Part shown: positions 50,466-59,985 of the stretch, piece by piece
Layout of the letters: each line of letters opens with the position of its first letter
Position numbering within the stretch: the first letter of the stretch is position 1
Assembly: GCA_902786205.1 (NCBI GenBank)
Contig: CADABQ010000009.1
Coordinates: 1 to 64,000 of the forward strand
Direction of reading: 5' to 3'
Length of the DNA stretch: 64,000 nt
Source: an uncultured Lachnospiraceae bacterium
GTDB taxonomy: Bacteria; Bacillota; Clostridia; Lachnospirales; Lachnospiraceae
Position numbers and translations under genes: made by a program
Notes under the pieces: model-generated
The model's input: the letters and a program-made list of their open reading frames with translations, nothing else
Told to the model about the DNA's origin: nothing
Database searches by the model: none

Positions 50466-51449
50466 TTATTGCACTTTATATAACTCATCTGACTTAGTAG
50501 GTTCCAGATAAAAACGTTCTCCTTCTCGCAGTACAACTTTATCATTTCCTTCTATAGCCCTTCCGATTACCGCTGCTGGTATTCCCTCCTGCTTCAATGC
50601 CTCTACCAACTTGCTACCATGACTTGTTCCAATCAGCATACATCCTCCTGACATAAGCTGATACGGATTTAAATCATAAAATTCACAAATTTCTACCGTT
50701 TCCTGACGTATGGGAATCCTCTCTAATTCTACCTCAAAACCAATACCAGAAGCCGCTGCCATTTCCCAAAGAGCACCATACACGCCACCCTCTGTAATAT
50801 CGTGCATACAACTTACTCCAACTTTTTTTGCAATATGGGCTTCCTTTACAACCGAAATTTCTTGCAAAAATTCTTTAGCACCAGCTATAAACTCTTTTGT
50901 ATAACGAGTTGTTAATTCTTCCATATGATCATTTGCCAGAATAGCTGTACCTTCCAGTCCAGTCCATTTTGTCATTACCAGTTCATCACCTGCTTTTAAA
51001 TCTTTTGTTGTAATAAGTTCTCCTTTTTTTACCTTCCCCACACCTGTGATGGTTAGCAAAGGTTGCTTTACAATTGGTGAAACTTCTGTATGGCCACCTA
51101 GGATTTCAATATTTAATTGATTGCACACAGACTCCATTTCTCCCATCAAACGTTTCAGCACAATTTCGCGTGCATTTTCCGGTAATAGAATACTCACCAG
51201 TATTCCAATTGCTTCTGCACCACTTGTAACGATATCATTTATAGTGGTATGTACCGATAATATACCTAATTCCTGTGCAGTCCCGGTAATAGGATCTGTA
51301 GATAATACAACCATCTCATCTGGTGCAACCTGAAACGCAGTACAATCTTCTCCATGCTCTGCATGAAGCATGACCTCACTCCTGCGCCGCTTTATTTGTT
51401 TGAACACCGACCTTTTCAATACAGTCTCCGATACTTTTCCCGTCTTCAC
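50466..51449 (-). CDS. AIR-synthase-fold protein (HypE/ThiL-like)
   Basis: A 327-residue ATP-binding protein of the AIR synthase/HypE/SelD superfamily. H-G-E-D-C-T-A near residue 34, L-S-T-D-P-I-T-G near 50, V-H-T-T-I-N-D-I-V near 66 and G-G-H-T-E-V near 119 mark the N-terminal domain. H-D-I-T-E-G-G-V-Y-G-A-L-W-E near 210 marks the second. No Hyp operon and no HypE C-terminal cysteine are seen, so it is the stand-alone clostridial 'AIR synthase related' type of unknown substrate. The start is GTG 51449 (AGAGGG, eight bases); the longer frame from 51554 only adds a charged tail overlapping the VanW gene. Confidence 0.85.
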   Translation of the reverse strand: MKTGKVSETVLKRSVFKQIKRRRSEVMLHAEHGEDCTAFQVAPDEMVVLSTDPITGTAQELGILSVHTTINDIVTSGAEAIGILVSILLPENAREIVLKRLMGEMESVCNQLNIEILGGHTEVSPIVKQPLLTITGVGKVKKGELITTKDLKAGDELVMTKWTGLEGTAILANDHMEELTTRYTKEFIAGAKEFLQEISVVKEAHIAKKVGVSCMHDITEGGVYGALWEMAAASGIGFEVELERIPIRQETVEICEFYDLNPYQLMSGGCMLIGTSHGSKLVEALKQEGIPAAVIGRAIEGNDKVVLREGERFYLEPTKSDELYKVQ

Positions 51450-51543
51450 CTGTCCAGCCCTCTTCTGCTTTGCCAAAAGCAGTTCCTTTCTCTGTTTTAT
51501 GTCCTTTTTCAGAAATGTATGCATACACAAACTATGTCTATTT

Positions 51544-53076
51544 TTATTCTTCACTCTTCGATGGTTTTTTGGTCACAACCGGCGCTTTCGTCTTTGTTGG
51601 TGCCTGCGTTTTCTTTGGCACGCTAGTCACAGTCGAACTTTTTGTTTTAGAGGAAGATTTTGATTCTGTTTTTTTTGTGTCCGTATCCTTTTCTTCCGGT
51701 TTTTCTGTAGGCTTCTCTTCTGTTTTTCCACCTTTAGTTACATATCTTGGTTCTGCTGCATAATAACTGGAATTTATCACTTTTTTGCTTACCTGTTTTC
51801 CTTTCTTGTAAACAATCTTCCAAAGTTGTGCTTTATATCCAATATGTGCTGCCTGTGTAACCTGCTCATAACCTTCCGGTAGCGAATTGTCTATTGTTAC
51901 CTTATCTTCACCAGGTTCAATTTTTTCTAATACTTCAGATTTGTATTCTACCGTTCGATTTTTCAAATCTCTAGTTTCTTTTCCATATACATTAAAGAAA
52001 ATACTTCTATTTGCAGTGTATGCTTCTAAATAAATTGGCGCATCTGTGTCGTTTTTAAATTTAAGGTCTTTCGAACCTTCTGAAATAGCAGCATCCATAG
52101 ATGGTTCTACATATCCCACGATCATAGAGTGGTTGTGTCGTTCTACAATTTCCAATTCAGCTTTTAACAAAGTATTATATAAAGTAGTTGCTGCCTGACA
52201 AACGCCTCCACCTATACTATCCACAACCTGACCGCTGGCATATGCCTTTGACACCTGATATCCATTTTCCACTGTAAATGGCACTAAATGTTTTGCCACT
52301 GAAAACGTCTCGCCAGGATAAATAGTGATTCCATTTAATAGACTAGCTGCATTCACTAAATTTTGGGAGCGTGCATTATCTGAACTTGCGTAACTGGTTG
52401 AATAACCACCAAGTAAATCCTTACATTCTTCTAAAGATGCACTATCATACTCTGGCGCCACATCATTCATAATAGCTTTTACTGTAATTCCACCATCTAC
52501 CCACTGTTCTGCTACCACACTCTCAATTTTCTTGGCCGTTTCATCTGCCACAATTACTCGACCCTTTTTTTCTTTTATAATTTTAAATTTTCCATTTTTG
52601 CGCCTTAATTTTGCATTCTTTGCTTGAACATCATAAACAGTACATCTTTCAGAAACAAACTTTTTCACTTTTTTGTCATCTAAAGAAAACGCCAAATCAA
52701 TGACAGCCTTGTCCTTTTCCAGATCCTTTTTGTCTTTATAGCGCGTAATAATATTGCCGGTTCTGGCATAATCATAAGCTTTTTTTACAAAGGCATCTAC
52801 ATCGCACACATATCCCAATTCCTCTAATGTAGCTGTCTTAACATGATCATCTATTTTTACGGTAATTTTTTCTTCTTTTGCTTCCTTTACATATTCTTTC
52901 AATGCTTTGGATGCTTTGTCCACATTCATACCACCTACATTGATGCTTCCTATATAAATTCCGTCGTATATTTTATCCTTATTTGCATTTTGTGCCGATA
53001 CGTAAATAGTTCCTAGCGAAACAGTTAATAATGTACAACCAAGTACTGCCCAAAACTTTGTCATTTTCCTTTTCAT
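51544..53076 (-). CDS. VanW-family exported protein (YoaR-like)
   Basis: A 510-residue protein with a signal peptide or anchor (residues 8-30). An N-terminal peptidoglycan-binding-like repeat region (about 40-200) has V-G-G-M-N-V-D-K-A. A VanW domain sits at about 225-345 (R-S-Q-N-L-V-N-A-A-S-L-L-N-G, then P-G-E-T-F-S, then G-G-G-V-C-Q-A-A-T-T-L-Y). A G5-like segment at 360-420 and a Lys/Thr/Pro/Ser tail follow. VanW proteins are linked to the wall but have no settled activity. The start at 53076 follows AAGGGA by seven bases; the TTG at 53094 was rejected. Confidence 0.9.
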   Translation of the reverse strand: MKRKMTKFWAVLGCTLLTVSLGTIYVSAQNANKDKIYDGIYIGSINVGGMNVDKASKALKEYVKEAKEEKITVKIDDHVKTATLEELGYVCDVDAFVKKAYDYARTGNIITRYKDKKDLEKDKAVIDLAFSLDDKKVKKFVSERCTVYDVQAKNAKLRRKNGKFKIIKEKKGRVIVADETAKKIESVVAEQWVDGGITVKAIMNDVAPEYDSASLEECKDLLGGYSTSYASSDNARSQNLVNAASLLNGITIYPGETFSVAKHLVPFTVENGYQVSKAYASGQVVDSIGGGVCQAATTLYNTLLKAELEIVERHNHSMIVGYVEPSMDAAISEGSKDLKFKNDTDAPIYLEAYTANRSIFFNVYGKETRDLKNRTVEYKSEVLEKIEPGEDKVTIDNSLPEGYEQVTQAAHIGYKAQLWKIVYKKGKQVSKKVINSSYYAAEPRYVTKGGKTEEKPTEKPEEKDTDTKKTESKSSSKTKSSTVTSVPKKTQAPTKTKAPVVTKKPSKSEE

Positions 53077-53166
53077 TTGCTTATCCCTTCCCAATCGAAT
53101 TTGTTACAGTTGACAGGTCCGTGAACGGTAACTAAAATTTGACATTCTTAATAGATTTCGGTATGC

Positions 53167-53268
53167 TTATATTGCATACGCGAACAAAGACAATACCATG
53201 GTAAGAATCATAATACCTGCAATTACTCCTACAACGATCTTTTGAAATTTTCTGTTTTGAAAAAACAT
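53167..53268 (-). CDS. 33-residue single-helix membrane peptide (DUF4044-like)
   Basis: A small gene encoding M-F-F-Q-N-R-K-F-Q-K, one membrane helix of about 20 residues, and the end F-A-Y-A-I. AGGAGG lies seven bases before the ATG, a strong sign it is real. Size, basic N-terminus and single helix match DUF4044 peptides of Firmicutes, whose function is unknown. It diverges from the 53351 gene and lies upstream of the VanW gene. Confidence 0.75.
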   Translation of the reverse strand: MFFQNRKFQKIVVGVIAGIMILTMVLSLFAYAI

Positions 53269-53350
53269 ATTTTTACCTCCTAAAATTGATTATTTTTTAT
53301 CTACATTCGCAATACAGTAACCCTATTTCCTATAGAAAGGTGGAACGTAT

Positions 53351-53953
53351 ATGCCTGCAATATTTATGTGTGTTCTTCTGCTTACAATACTATATCAATA
53401 TAAATTGCGAAAAATAGAACAAGAAGAACAAAAAAAGGAAGATGAATACTTAAAACGGGAACGTAAAGCATCTCTTCCAATTAAGCGAAGTTTAGATGAC
53501 CTTGATTACTTTGTTATTTCCATGAATACGCTTCCTTTTCACAAAGATGCTACTGGTCGTCTTGCCACCATACAACAAACTGTTACAGATTTGTCAAAAG
53601 AAAAAATCTGTAACCTTACTGGAATAAGCAATACTGACTTAAAACTAAAATATGGGGCAAACAATTTGAAATTGCTTTCACACTATGATGAAAATTACAG
53701 TATTCTACTGCGCACGCTGGCAGAATGGAGCGAACAGCTATTTCGTGAAGACTTTGAAGCAGATGCCATCCATGTCGCTCAATATGCTATTCAATGTAAT
53801 ACCGATGTCAAAAAAACCTATACGACTTTAGCCCATATTTACAAAAAGCAAGGTAATCTTGAAAAACTATATGCCTTACTTCCAGTTGCAGAAACAAATT
53901 CTGGCATGATAGACCTCAAAAAAGCCATTTATGATGTAATCAACGAATGCTGA
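53351..53953 (+). CDS. Membrane-anchored helical protein, TPR-like C-terminus
   Basis: A 200-residue protein with one N-terminal helix (residues 2-17), a charged stretch of Lys/Glu/Gln (20-42) and a helical domain. Its last 80 residues look like paired TPR-type helices (A-I-H-V-A-Q-Y-A-I-Q-C-N, then T-L-A-H-I-Y-K-K-Q-G-N-L-E-K-L). AAAGGTGG precedes the ATG. I do not recognise the family. It is the only plus-strand gene between 48 and 60.7 kb and is divergent from the DUF4044-like peptide. Confidence 0.75.
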   Translation: MPAIFMCVLLLTILYQYKLRKIEQEEQKKEDEYLKRERKASLPIKRSLDDLDYFVISMNTLPFHKDATGRLATIQQTVTDLSKEKICNLTGISNTDLKLKYGANNLKLLSHYDENYSILLRTLAEWSEQLFREDFEADAIHVAQYAIQCNTDVKKTYTTLAHIYKKQGNLEKLYALLPVAETNSGMIDLKKAIYDVINEC

Positions 53954-53995
53954 TGCTAGTTACATCAGCTTATCGTTGGCATCTGTATCTTTTTT

Positions 53996-54739
53996 TTATC
54001 TACGAAAAATTCTTCCATACTGTAAAATAATTCCATCTATCATTTTGGATACCTGACTTTTCGTCATCGTATCTAAGGTTGTCCCATTTTCATTTAAAAA
54101 TGCTTCACCTTGTATTTTATGATATTTTAACAAATCTAGCAAGTAGTTTTTTTGTTTTACCGTAGCAGGCTCTGTCTTTTTTACTTTTATCTGCATCTCT
54201 CTAGGAACAAAAGATTCTGGATTTTTTTCATAAAACTCTTCCAATATTTTAAAATAAACTTTTGCTGTTGTCTCTGCATCATCAAACGCTCGATGTGCTC
54301 TTGGATTAACCACATGATAAAACTGACTTACTGTTTCCAGATTTTTTTTAGGAAGCTGTGGAAGCAATTTTCTGGCTAAATATAGCGTATCCAATCCTTT
54401 TTTTTGAAACGAATATCCCAATTCCTGTGCTGCTACTTTCAAAAAAGAGTAATCAAAACGTAGATTGTGCCCTAATAAAACTTCTTCTTCCCCAACAAAA
54501 TCCAGAAATTCTGCAAACACCTGTGCAATATCTGGTGCATGTTCCACCATAGCATCCTCAATTCCTGTAATATCCACTATTTTTCTTGAAATAGAAACCG
54601 GTGGCTTTACTAAGGAAGAAAAGGTTTTCACACATTCTCCTTTCACAAACTTCAAAGCACCAATTTCAATAATAAAATCTTTTCCCGGCTGTAAGCCTGT
54701 TGTTTCCAAATCCACTGCAATAAATGAATCTATCGTCAT
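53996..54739 (-). CDS. DnaQ-family 3'-5' exonuclease
   Basis: A 247-residue DEDDh exonuclease. D-L-E-T-T-G (residues 9-14) gives the first two acids, G-H-N-L-R-F-D-Y-S-F near 92 the third, and H-R-A-F-D-D-A-E near 153 the His and last Asp. The C-terminal 65 residues (from about 182, K-Q-K-N-Y-L-L-D-L-L-K, then M-T-K-S-Q-V-S-K-M-I-D) form a small helical domain seen on stand-alone DnaQ-like proteins. The polymerase proofreading subunit PolC carries its own nuclease, so this is probably a repair or RNA/DNA trimming enzyme. AAAGGAGAG precedes the ATG. Confidence 0.92.
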   Translation of the reverse strand: MTIDSFIAVDLETTGLQPGKDFIIEIGALKFVKGECVKTFSSLVKPPVSISRKIVDITGIEDAMVEHAPDIAQVFAEFLDFVGEEEVLLGHNLRFDYSFLKVAAQELGYSFQKKGLDTLYLARKLLPQLPKKNLETVSQFYHVVNPRAHRAFDDAETTAKVYFKILEEFYEKNPESFVPREMQIKVKKTEPATVKQKNYLLDLLKYHKIQGEAFLNENGTTLDTMTKSQVSKMIDGIILQYGRIFRR

Positions 54740-54792
54740 TTTCCGTTCTCTCCTTTGTAAATATAGCAGTATGAAACCTTCACAAAAAATCT

Positions 54793-56550
54793 TTACTGTG
54801 TATCTGGCAATACATACGTTTTCGCTTCCATCGTAAGTGGATGGCGTTCCTTATACATAAACAAAACGTGTTGCTGTACCGCTTTTCTTTTTCCTGACTT
54901 TTGTAATTCTTCCAAGTCGTATGTAAAATACTCAATGTGAGTCATTCTCGCCAACTGTCTAGCCTGATAACCGGAATATCCGAAGAGAATATTTTCTTCT
55001 CCCTGCTTATTTTTCTTTTCCATTTCTTCGTAAAATCCATGATACTTTTCTTTAAAGCATTGCAAATCCTTAGAAAATTCTGGACGTGTTTTCATATTTT
55101 CCCGCAAATATAGGTCATAAGTAAGCAACTCCTTTAACGGTTCGATAATTTCTGCTTTATCCTTTATTACGAACTCCAATAAAATATGATACCGAGCAAT
55201 ACGATTATGATGCACGCCTAAATCTCCATATGCTTCATAAAATTCACCCAATGCCTGATAAAAATCAAATGGCGAGTTGTAATAATGCATCAAAAACTCT
55301 AATGTATGGACAAACTGTCCACTGTTATAATAAATTTCCACCATGTTTTCCACTTTTTTTAACGCCAAAACATCATCAAAATCCAACCATTTTGTTGTTA
55401 ACACTTCATAAGGCGCATAGGACTTATATTGCATTTGATACATCTGATACTCTTCATGCATTCTAGATCCTTTTAGTACCTTTAAAAAACCAAGTTGTAA
55501 CTGATTTGGTCTCCATGCATAGATATCATTAAAAGATTTGCGAAACGTATCATAATCTTCATACGGAAGCCCCGCAATCAAATCCAAATGCTGATGAATA
55601 TTTTTTCCCTGCTGCACTCGATGCACAGCAGCAGATAATTTTTCCAAATTCATCGTTCGATGAATGGCATGAATGGTATCTGCATTGGTAGATTGTACAC
55701 CGATTTCCAACTGTACCAAACCAACTCTCATAGAATTCAGTAATTCAAACTCTTCCTCATTTAACAAATCTGCCGAAATTTCAAAATGAAAATTAGTGAC
55801 ACCATTATCGTTTTCAATGAGATAACGCCAAATTGCCATTGCATGCTCATGATTACAATTAAAAGTACGATCAATAAATTTTACTTGTGGCACCTTTGCA
55901 TCTAAAAAAATCTGCAATTCCTTTTTTACCAGGTCTATCTTACGCAATCGTATTCCTTTTTCTATTGAAGATAAGCAATAACTACAAGAAAATGGGCAGC
56001 CTCTGCTGGTCTCATAATACACAATTTTATTTTTAAACGTGTCCATCGTATCATAAGGGAAAGGAATTTCACTCAAATCCATAGGTTTTCTAGGTTTTGT
56101 CGTATGAATTTCCTGTTTTTCCCGATATACAATACCATCAATATCTGCTAATTTTCCAGTTCCATCTATATAATATGCCATGAGTTCCAAAAAAGTCTGC
56201 TCGCCCTCTCCTACCATGATTCCATCTAACAATGGTTGTTCCAGCATGCAGGCAGTTGTTTCATAGGACACTTCTGGTCCTCCAACCCAAATGGGTATAT
56301 GCGGCAATATTTTCTTTAATTCTATTACCAATTGCCGTACCATATCTATGTTCCATATATAACAGGAAAACGCAATAAAATCCGGCTTTTGCTTATAGAT
56401 ATCCATTAGTATATCATCCACATACTGATTAATCGTGTACTCACATAATGTAATGTGTTCTTGATATGTTTTTGCATACTGCCGCAAACTATATACTGCT
56501 AAATTCGAATGGATATATTTCGCATTTATAGCCACTAAAAGTATATTCAT
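54793..56550 (-). CDS. B12-binding radical SAM protein with DUF4080
   Basis: A 585-residue enzyme. The N-terminal cobalamin-binding domain (residues 1-140) is followed by the radical SAM core with the cluster motif R-G-C-P-F-S-C-S-Y-C near 184-191 and G-V-Q-S near 280. The C-terminal DUF4080 domain (from about 365, W-L-D-F-D-D, then Y-N-S-P-F-D-F-Y) completes it. This class performs methyl transfers or rearrangements; the substrate of the DUF4080 group is not known to me. AAGGAGC precedes the ATG. It follows the Big_2 surface gene terminator and precedes dnaQ-like by 53 bases. Confidence 0.92.
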   Translation of the reverse strand: MNILLVAINAKYIHSNLAVYSLRQYAKTYQEHITLCEYTINQYVDDILMDIYKQKPDFIAFSCYIWNIDMVRQLVIELKKILPHIPIWVGGPEVSYETTACMLEQPLLDGIMVGEGEQTFLELMAYYIDGTGKLADIDGIVYREKQEIHTTKPRKPMDLSEIPFPYDTMDTFKNKIVYYETSRGCPFSCSYCLSSIEKGIRLRKIDLVKKELQIFLDAKVPQVKFIDRTFNCNHEHAMAIWRYLIENDNGVTNFHFEISADLLNEEEFELLNSMRVGLVQLEIGVQSTNADTIHAIHRTMNLEKLSAAVHRVQQGKNIHQHLDLIAGLPYEDYDTFRKSFNDIYAWRPNQLQLGFLKVLKGSRMHEEYQMYQMQYKSYAPYEVLTTKWLDFDDVLALKKVENMVEIYYNSGQFVHTLEFLMHYYNSPFDFYQALGEFYEAYGDLGVHHNRIARYHILLEFVIKDKAEIIEPLKELLTYDLYLRENMKTRPEFSKDLQCFKEKYHGFYEEMEKKNKQGEENILFGYSGYQARQLARMTHIEYFTYDLEELQKSGKRKAVQQHVLFMYKERHPLTMEAKTYVLPDTQ

Positions 56551-56629
56551 CTCTTTTGCTCCTTTTCTAGCTATCCAAGATTATTTTTATCTATATTGGT
56601 AATTGTAGCGAATCTCTCACTTATATGCA

Positions 56630-56686
56630 AGAAAAAAGGAGAGACACTGCAATACATTTACATCGCAGTATCCGCTCCTTTTCTAT
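56630..56686 (-). terminator. Terminator of the Big_2 surface protein gene
   Basis: AAAAAGGAG...CTCCTTTTC arms with an inner CACTGC/GCAGT pair, on the minus strand 45 bases after the stop. Confidence 0.75.
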
Positions 56687-56729
56687 GTTTAAACTTTATA
56701 AATTGCTATTACTTTCAAACAATTATGTT

Positions 56730-57830
56730 TTATTTTAAAACAACTTCGATTGTAACGTCCTGACCGTTTACAACGACTGGTTCTGTTGCTTCTAAGTCAT
56801 CTTTTTTAACAATTACAAGATAAAGACCGTTTTCTACTTCTGCAGTAGTCTTTCCGTCTTTTGTCTTAACTTCGATTGCAGATGCACTTACACTGCTTCC
56901 TGTTACAACTACTGCTGCATCCGTTACAACTGCTCCCTTTTTATCCTTTACAACAACTGTAATTGTTCCACCTGTAACAGCTGGTGCTGTTGTTACGGCT
57001 GGTTCTGTTGTTACAGCTGGTGCTGTTGCTGTTGCGGCTGGTTCTGTTGTTACAGCCGGTGCTGTTGTTACGGCTGGTTCTGTTGTTACCGCTGGTGCTG
57101 TTGTTACAACTGGTGTTATTGTCTCGACTGGTGCTGTTGCTGTTGCGGCTGGCGCTGTTGCTGTTACGGCTGGCGCTGTTGCTGTTGCGGCTGGCGCTGT
57201 TGCTGTTGCGGCTGGCGCTGTTGTTACAGCCGATGCTGTTGTCACAACTGGTGTTGCTGTTGCAGCTGGTTTCTTATTTTTTACAGTCAATGTCCACTTT
57301 ACTTTGCAACCAGACTTTGTTGTTGCTGTTAAAGTTGTCTTACCAGCTTTCTTTGCTGTAATTGTAGCTTTCTTTGCGTTATTCTTTTTCACAGTTGCTA
57401 CCTTCTTGTTGCTTGATGCAAATGTTACAGCATCTCCAGTACCATTTGTCATCTTTGCAGTTACAACAAACTTAGTTCCTACAACTGCGCTCTTCTTTTT
57501 ATTAGATACAGTAAGCTTAGTTGCTCCTACGTGTACTGTACACTTTACTTTTTTCTTCCCAACAGTAGCTGTAATAACAGCTGTTCCAACCTTTACTCCC
57601 TTTACAGTTACTTTCTTTGCAGCTGTCTTCTTAATAGAAACAACCTTCTTGTTTGATGTCTTCCATGTTGCTTTCTTTGCATTCTTAACAGTAATTGTCT
57701 TAGAAGCACCCTTCTTTACAAATACGTTTGTTGCGATTGTTACTTTTGTTGCTGCATCAGCAGATACTACTGGTGTTGCACTTGCAACTACAGCTACTGC
57801 CATTGCCACTGCCATGATTTTCTTTTTCAT
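56730..57830 (-). CDS. Secreted protein with two Big_2 domains and an Ala/Thr/Pro repeat
   Basis: A 366-residue exported protein. A signal peptide ends near residue 26 (V-V-S-A-D-A-A). Two Lys-rich Big_2 Ig-like domains follow (about 28-105 and 106-185; W-K-T-S-N-K-K-V-V-S-I, A-S-S-N-K-K-V-A-T-V). A low-complexity A-P-A-V/A-T-A/T-T region covers about 187-287, and a beta-sandwich domain of carboxypeptidase-regulatory type (G-T-I-T-V-V-V-K-D-K-K-G-A-V) ends it. Domain style matches the 16.3-kb surface protein. GGAGG nine bases before ATG 57830 fixes the start. A wall-attached spacer or adhesin is the likeliest role. Confidence 0.85.
   Translation of the reverse strand: MKKKIMAVAMAVAVVASATPVVSADAATKVTIATNVFVKKGASKTITVKNAKKATWKTSNKKVVSIKKTAAKKVTVKGVKVGTAVITATVGKKKVKCTVHVGATKLTVSNKKKSAVVGTKFVVTAKMTNGTGDAVTFASSNKKVATVKKNNAKKATITAKKAGKTTLTATTKSGCKVKWTLTVKNKKPAATATPVVTTASAVTTAPAATATAPAATATAPAVTATAPAATATAPVETITPVVTTAPAVTTEPAVTTAPAVTTEPAATATAPAVTTEPAVTTAPAVTGGTITVVVKDKKGAVVTDAAVVVTGSSVSASAIEVKTKDGKTTAEVENGLYLVIVKKDDLEATEPVVVNGQDVTIEVVLK
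56975..57260 (-). repeat. Degenerate 15-18 bp tandem repeats encoding Ala/Thr/Pro/Val
   Basis: About 285 bases of near-repeats of GTTGTTACGGCTGGT / GCTGTTGCTGTTGCGGCT type inside the Big_2 gene. Reads may collapse here and copy number probably varies. Confidence 0.85.
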
Positions 57831-57942
57831 GAACTTCTTCCTCCTTTTTATCTCCATTTCCATAATATATGCAAAATCTTCAAAATTCTTGTATTTCCTA
57901 GACTTCCGAAAATCAGCACAGCTTCAAATGTAACATTATTGC

Positions 57943-57981
57943 AAAAAAAAATCAAGTATTTCTTTCGAATTACTTGATTTC
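57943..57981 (-). terminator. Terminator of the 58.1-kb membrane protein gene
   Basis: Minus strand: AAATCAAGTA, loop of 13, TACTTGATTT, then TTTTTTTG. About 110 bases after the stop. Confidence 0.85.
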
Positions 57982-58090
57982 AATCTAAATTTCTTCACAT
58001 TTTCACAAATCAAAAAAGTTACAACCTACTCTTACAGTGTTTTTTACTAAAAATAATGTTACTTCATGTAAATACTTCCTAATTTTCACA

Positions 58091-58363
58091 TTAATAAACA
58101 CTAAAATTCCATCCGATCCATACTCCCAATAACATAAAAACAATCGGCAATGTAATTTTCAATTCTTTTCCAAGCACAAATTTTTTTAATAGGATACTAT
58201 AAACAATACCTACAATAAAACATCCAAAAAATAATAACATTCCTTGTATTTGACGGTCCATTCCTATCATCATTGTATAACCAATTTCTAATAGCGTTCC
58301 TAAAAAAGCCCCCAATATCATATTGGATATACAAATCATCATTTCCTTTATTAAATACTGCAT
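58091..58363 (-). CDS. Small three-helix membrane protein
   Basis: A 90-residue protein with hydrophobic helices at about 10-30, 40-60 and 70-88. GGGGAG precedes the ATG by eight bases. No family is recognised. It lies about 115 bases after the YkgJ gene on the same strand; the space between shows no clear promoter. Confidence 0.65.
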   Translation of the reverse strand: MQYLIKEMMICISNMILGAFLGTLLEIGYTMMIGMDRQIQGMLLFFGCFIVGIVYSILLKKFVLGKELKITLPIVFMLLGVWIGWNFSVY

Positions 58364-58478
58364 CTATTTTCTCCCCTTTTTCATCAAAAATCTGTATTAT
58401 TTTATTTCGACAACTCCATGCAAAAATCTTAATGCTTTTCCTGGAAATAATACCGCCAGCAACTATCGTAATAACCGT

Positions 58479-59147
58479 TTATTTTTCCATAGAAAATGCA
58501 TGTCGAAATTTTTTTCTTCTTTCTTCAAATTCCATATAAAAATCAGAACCTTGATATGGATTTTCATAAAAGAATTGTAATACTGTCGTTGCCATTTGCT
58601 TTTGATTCTCCATTCCATTTTCTTGCAACCACTGTTCAATATCTTTAAGTAGATAATGCCAGTTTGTTACAAATGTTTCATATTTTACAATATTGGGCGT
58701 ATCCAACCACTTTTCAACCTTTATCTTACTTCTGTTTTTCATACTACATTCATTTGCCTGTAAAAAATAGGAAAATACTCCATTTTCATAATATCTTCCC
58801 AAAGGAAACAATCTACAAATACCAGGGCGGGATTTGTGAATACTACATCTTCCCTTTTCATTCAAAAAATAGCACGCACTTTTTTCCCCTTGCATCCCCA
58901 TACTTGGAAGAATCAAGCCATCTACAACGGTCAACTGTATGGCTCCGGTCTGTAACAATCCCTGCATTGTATTTTCCGTATCTTTACATAAACGAGATAC
59001 ATCCAACGGATCTAACTGGATTGTATTTCCCATTCCTTTGCAACAATCGGAACAGTTCTGGCAATCCATACAATTTGCACGAACCATATCGGTACGTTGA
59101 TATAAACGACCGTCTGAAATTTCTTCTAATGTTCCTTCTCTCCTCAT
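58479..59147 (-). CDS. YkgJ-type cysteine-cluster protein
   Basis: A 222-residue protein. C-M-D-C-Q-N-C-S-D-C-C near residue 26 and the later C-Y-F-L-N-E-K-G-R-C-S-I-H-K-S-R-P-G-I-C-R near 92-112 give the eight-cysteine pattern of YkgJ/UPF0153 proteins, thought to bind zinc or an iron-sulfur cluster. The role is unknown. The ATG overlaps the stop of lgt by four bases (ATGA) and has GAGGATG upstream, so it is coupled to lipoprotein modification in expression, not necessarily in function. Confidence 0.88.
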   Translation of the reverse strand: MRREGTLEEISDGRLYQRTDMVRANCMDCQNCSDCCKGMGNTIQLDPLDVSRLCKDTENTMQGLLQTGAIQLTVVDGLILPSMGMQGEKSACYFLNEKGRCSIHKSRPGICRLFPLGRYYENGVFSYFLQANECSMKNRSKIKVEKWLDTPNIVKYETFVTNWHYLLKDIEQWLQENGMENQKQMATTVLQFFYENPYQGSDFYMEFEERRKKFRHAFSMEK

Positions 59148-59932
59148 ACCTTTTCATCCTCTTTTCCCATTTCTCCTTCGTTACTACGATGCCACTTTGA
59201 AAAAACAGCATACAAAATTAATCCGATGATAAACAGAATAATAGAAACAAATTGCGAAGTAGAGAGTATACCTACGTTTCCTCTTTCCACATCCCCCCGC
59301 AAAAACTCAATAAAGAAACGTCCTGCACTATACAAAAGTAAATACAATGCTCCTACTGTTCCTTTCGCTTCTTTTCTTCTTGCATATAATAACAAGAGAA
59401 AAAACAAGATAAAATCTAATCCCGAAGAAATCAATTGAGTTGGAATTAATGAAACATTAGTTGGAGCAAGATCCGATGTATGGTAGGTAAATCCGATTGG
59501 CAGATGCGTTTCTTTTCCGTAACAACATCCCGCAAAAAAGCATCCAATTCTTCCAAATGCCTGTCCAAGCACAACCTGTGGAATCACTAAATCAAAATAT
59601 GGTAAAAATTCTATTTTTTTCACCTTAAAATATAGAAAATTGGCTAAAAATCCACCAATCAACCCTCCGTAAACTACGTATCCATTTGCAAAATTCCAAA
59701 GTATGGACGGACTTTGTATAATATCCGGAATCACTGTAAAATAATATAGCACTCTAGATCCTATGAACCCTCCAATCAAGCACATCCAAAGCATATTATA
59801 AATCATATCTTCTTCTAAATTTTGTTTTTTTGCCCTCCTGGCAGACACCAGAACTGCTGCACAAAAACCTATGGCAATCATAATTCCATACATATGAATG
59901 GTAATTGGTCCAATATTAATATCATTTGGCAT
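59144..59932 (-). CDS. lgt: Prolipoprotein diacylglyceryl transferase
   Basis: A 262-residue integral membrane enzyme with seven helices that transfers diacylglycerol from phosphatidylglycerol to the lipobox cysteine. The Lgt signature G-R-I-G-C-F-F-A-G-C-C-Y-G near 132-144 is present, as are Y-V-V-Y-G-G-L-I-G-G near 85 and the R-F-x-I-E-F-L-R-G motif near 208-216. AAAGGAAAAG precedes the ATG. Downstream ykgJ overlaps. Confidence 0.95.
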   Translation of the reverse strand: MPNDINIGPITIHMYGIMIAIGFCAAVLVSARRAKKQNLEEDMIYNMLWMCLIGGFIGSRVLYYFTVIPDIIQSPSILWNFANGYVVYGGLIGGFLANFLYFKVKKIEFLPYFDLVIPQVVLGQAFGRIGCFFAGCCYGKETHLPIGFTYHTSDLAPTNVSLIPTQLISSGLDFILFFLLLLYARRKEAKGTVGALYLLLYSAGRFFIEFLRGDVERGNVGILSTSQFVSIILFIIGLILYAVFSKWHRSNEGEMGKEDEKV

Positions 59933-59985
59933 TTTTCTTTTCCTTTCTGTCCCTCTGTATTTTCAAAGCATATACTTTGATATAA

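Noticed and set aside
51450..51554. 35-codon N-terminal extension of the AIR-synthase-like protein
   Set aside because: It overlaps the VanW gene and lacks a ribosome site; the GTG at 51449 has one and matches the family start.
56975..57260. CRISPR-like tandem array
   Set aside because: The units have no unique spacers and translate to an Ala/Thr/Pro/Val linker inside a secreted protein.
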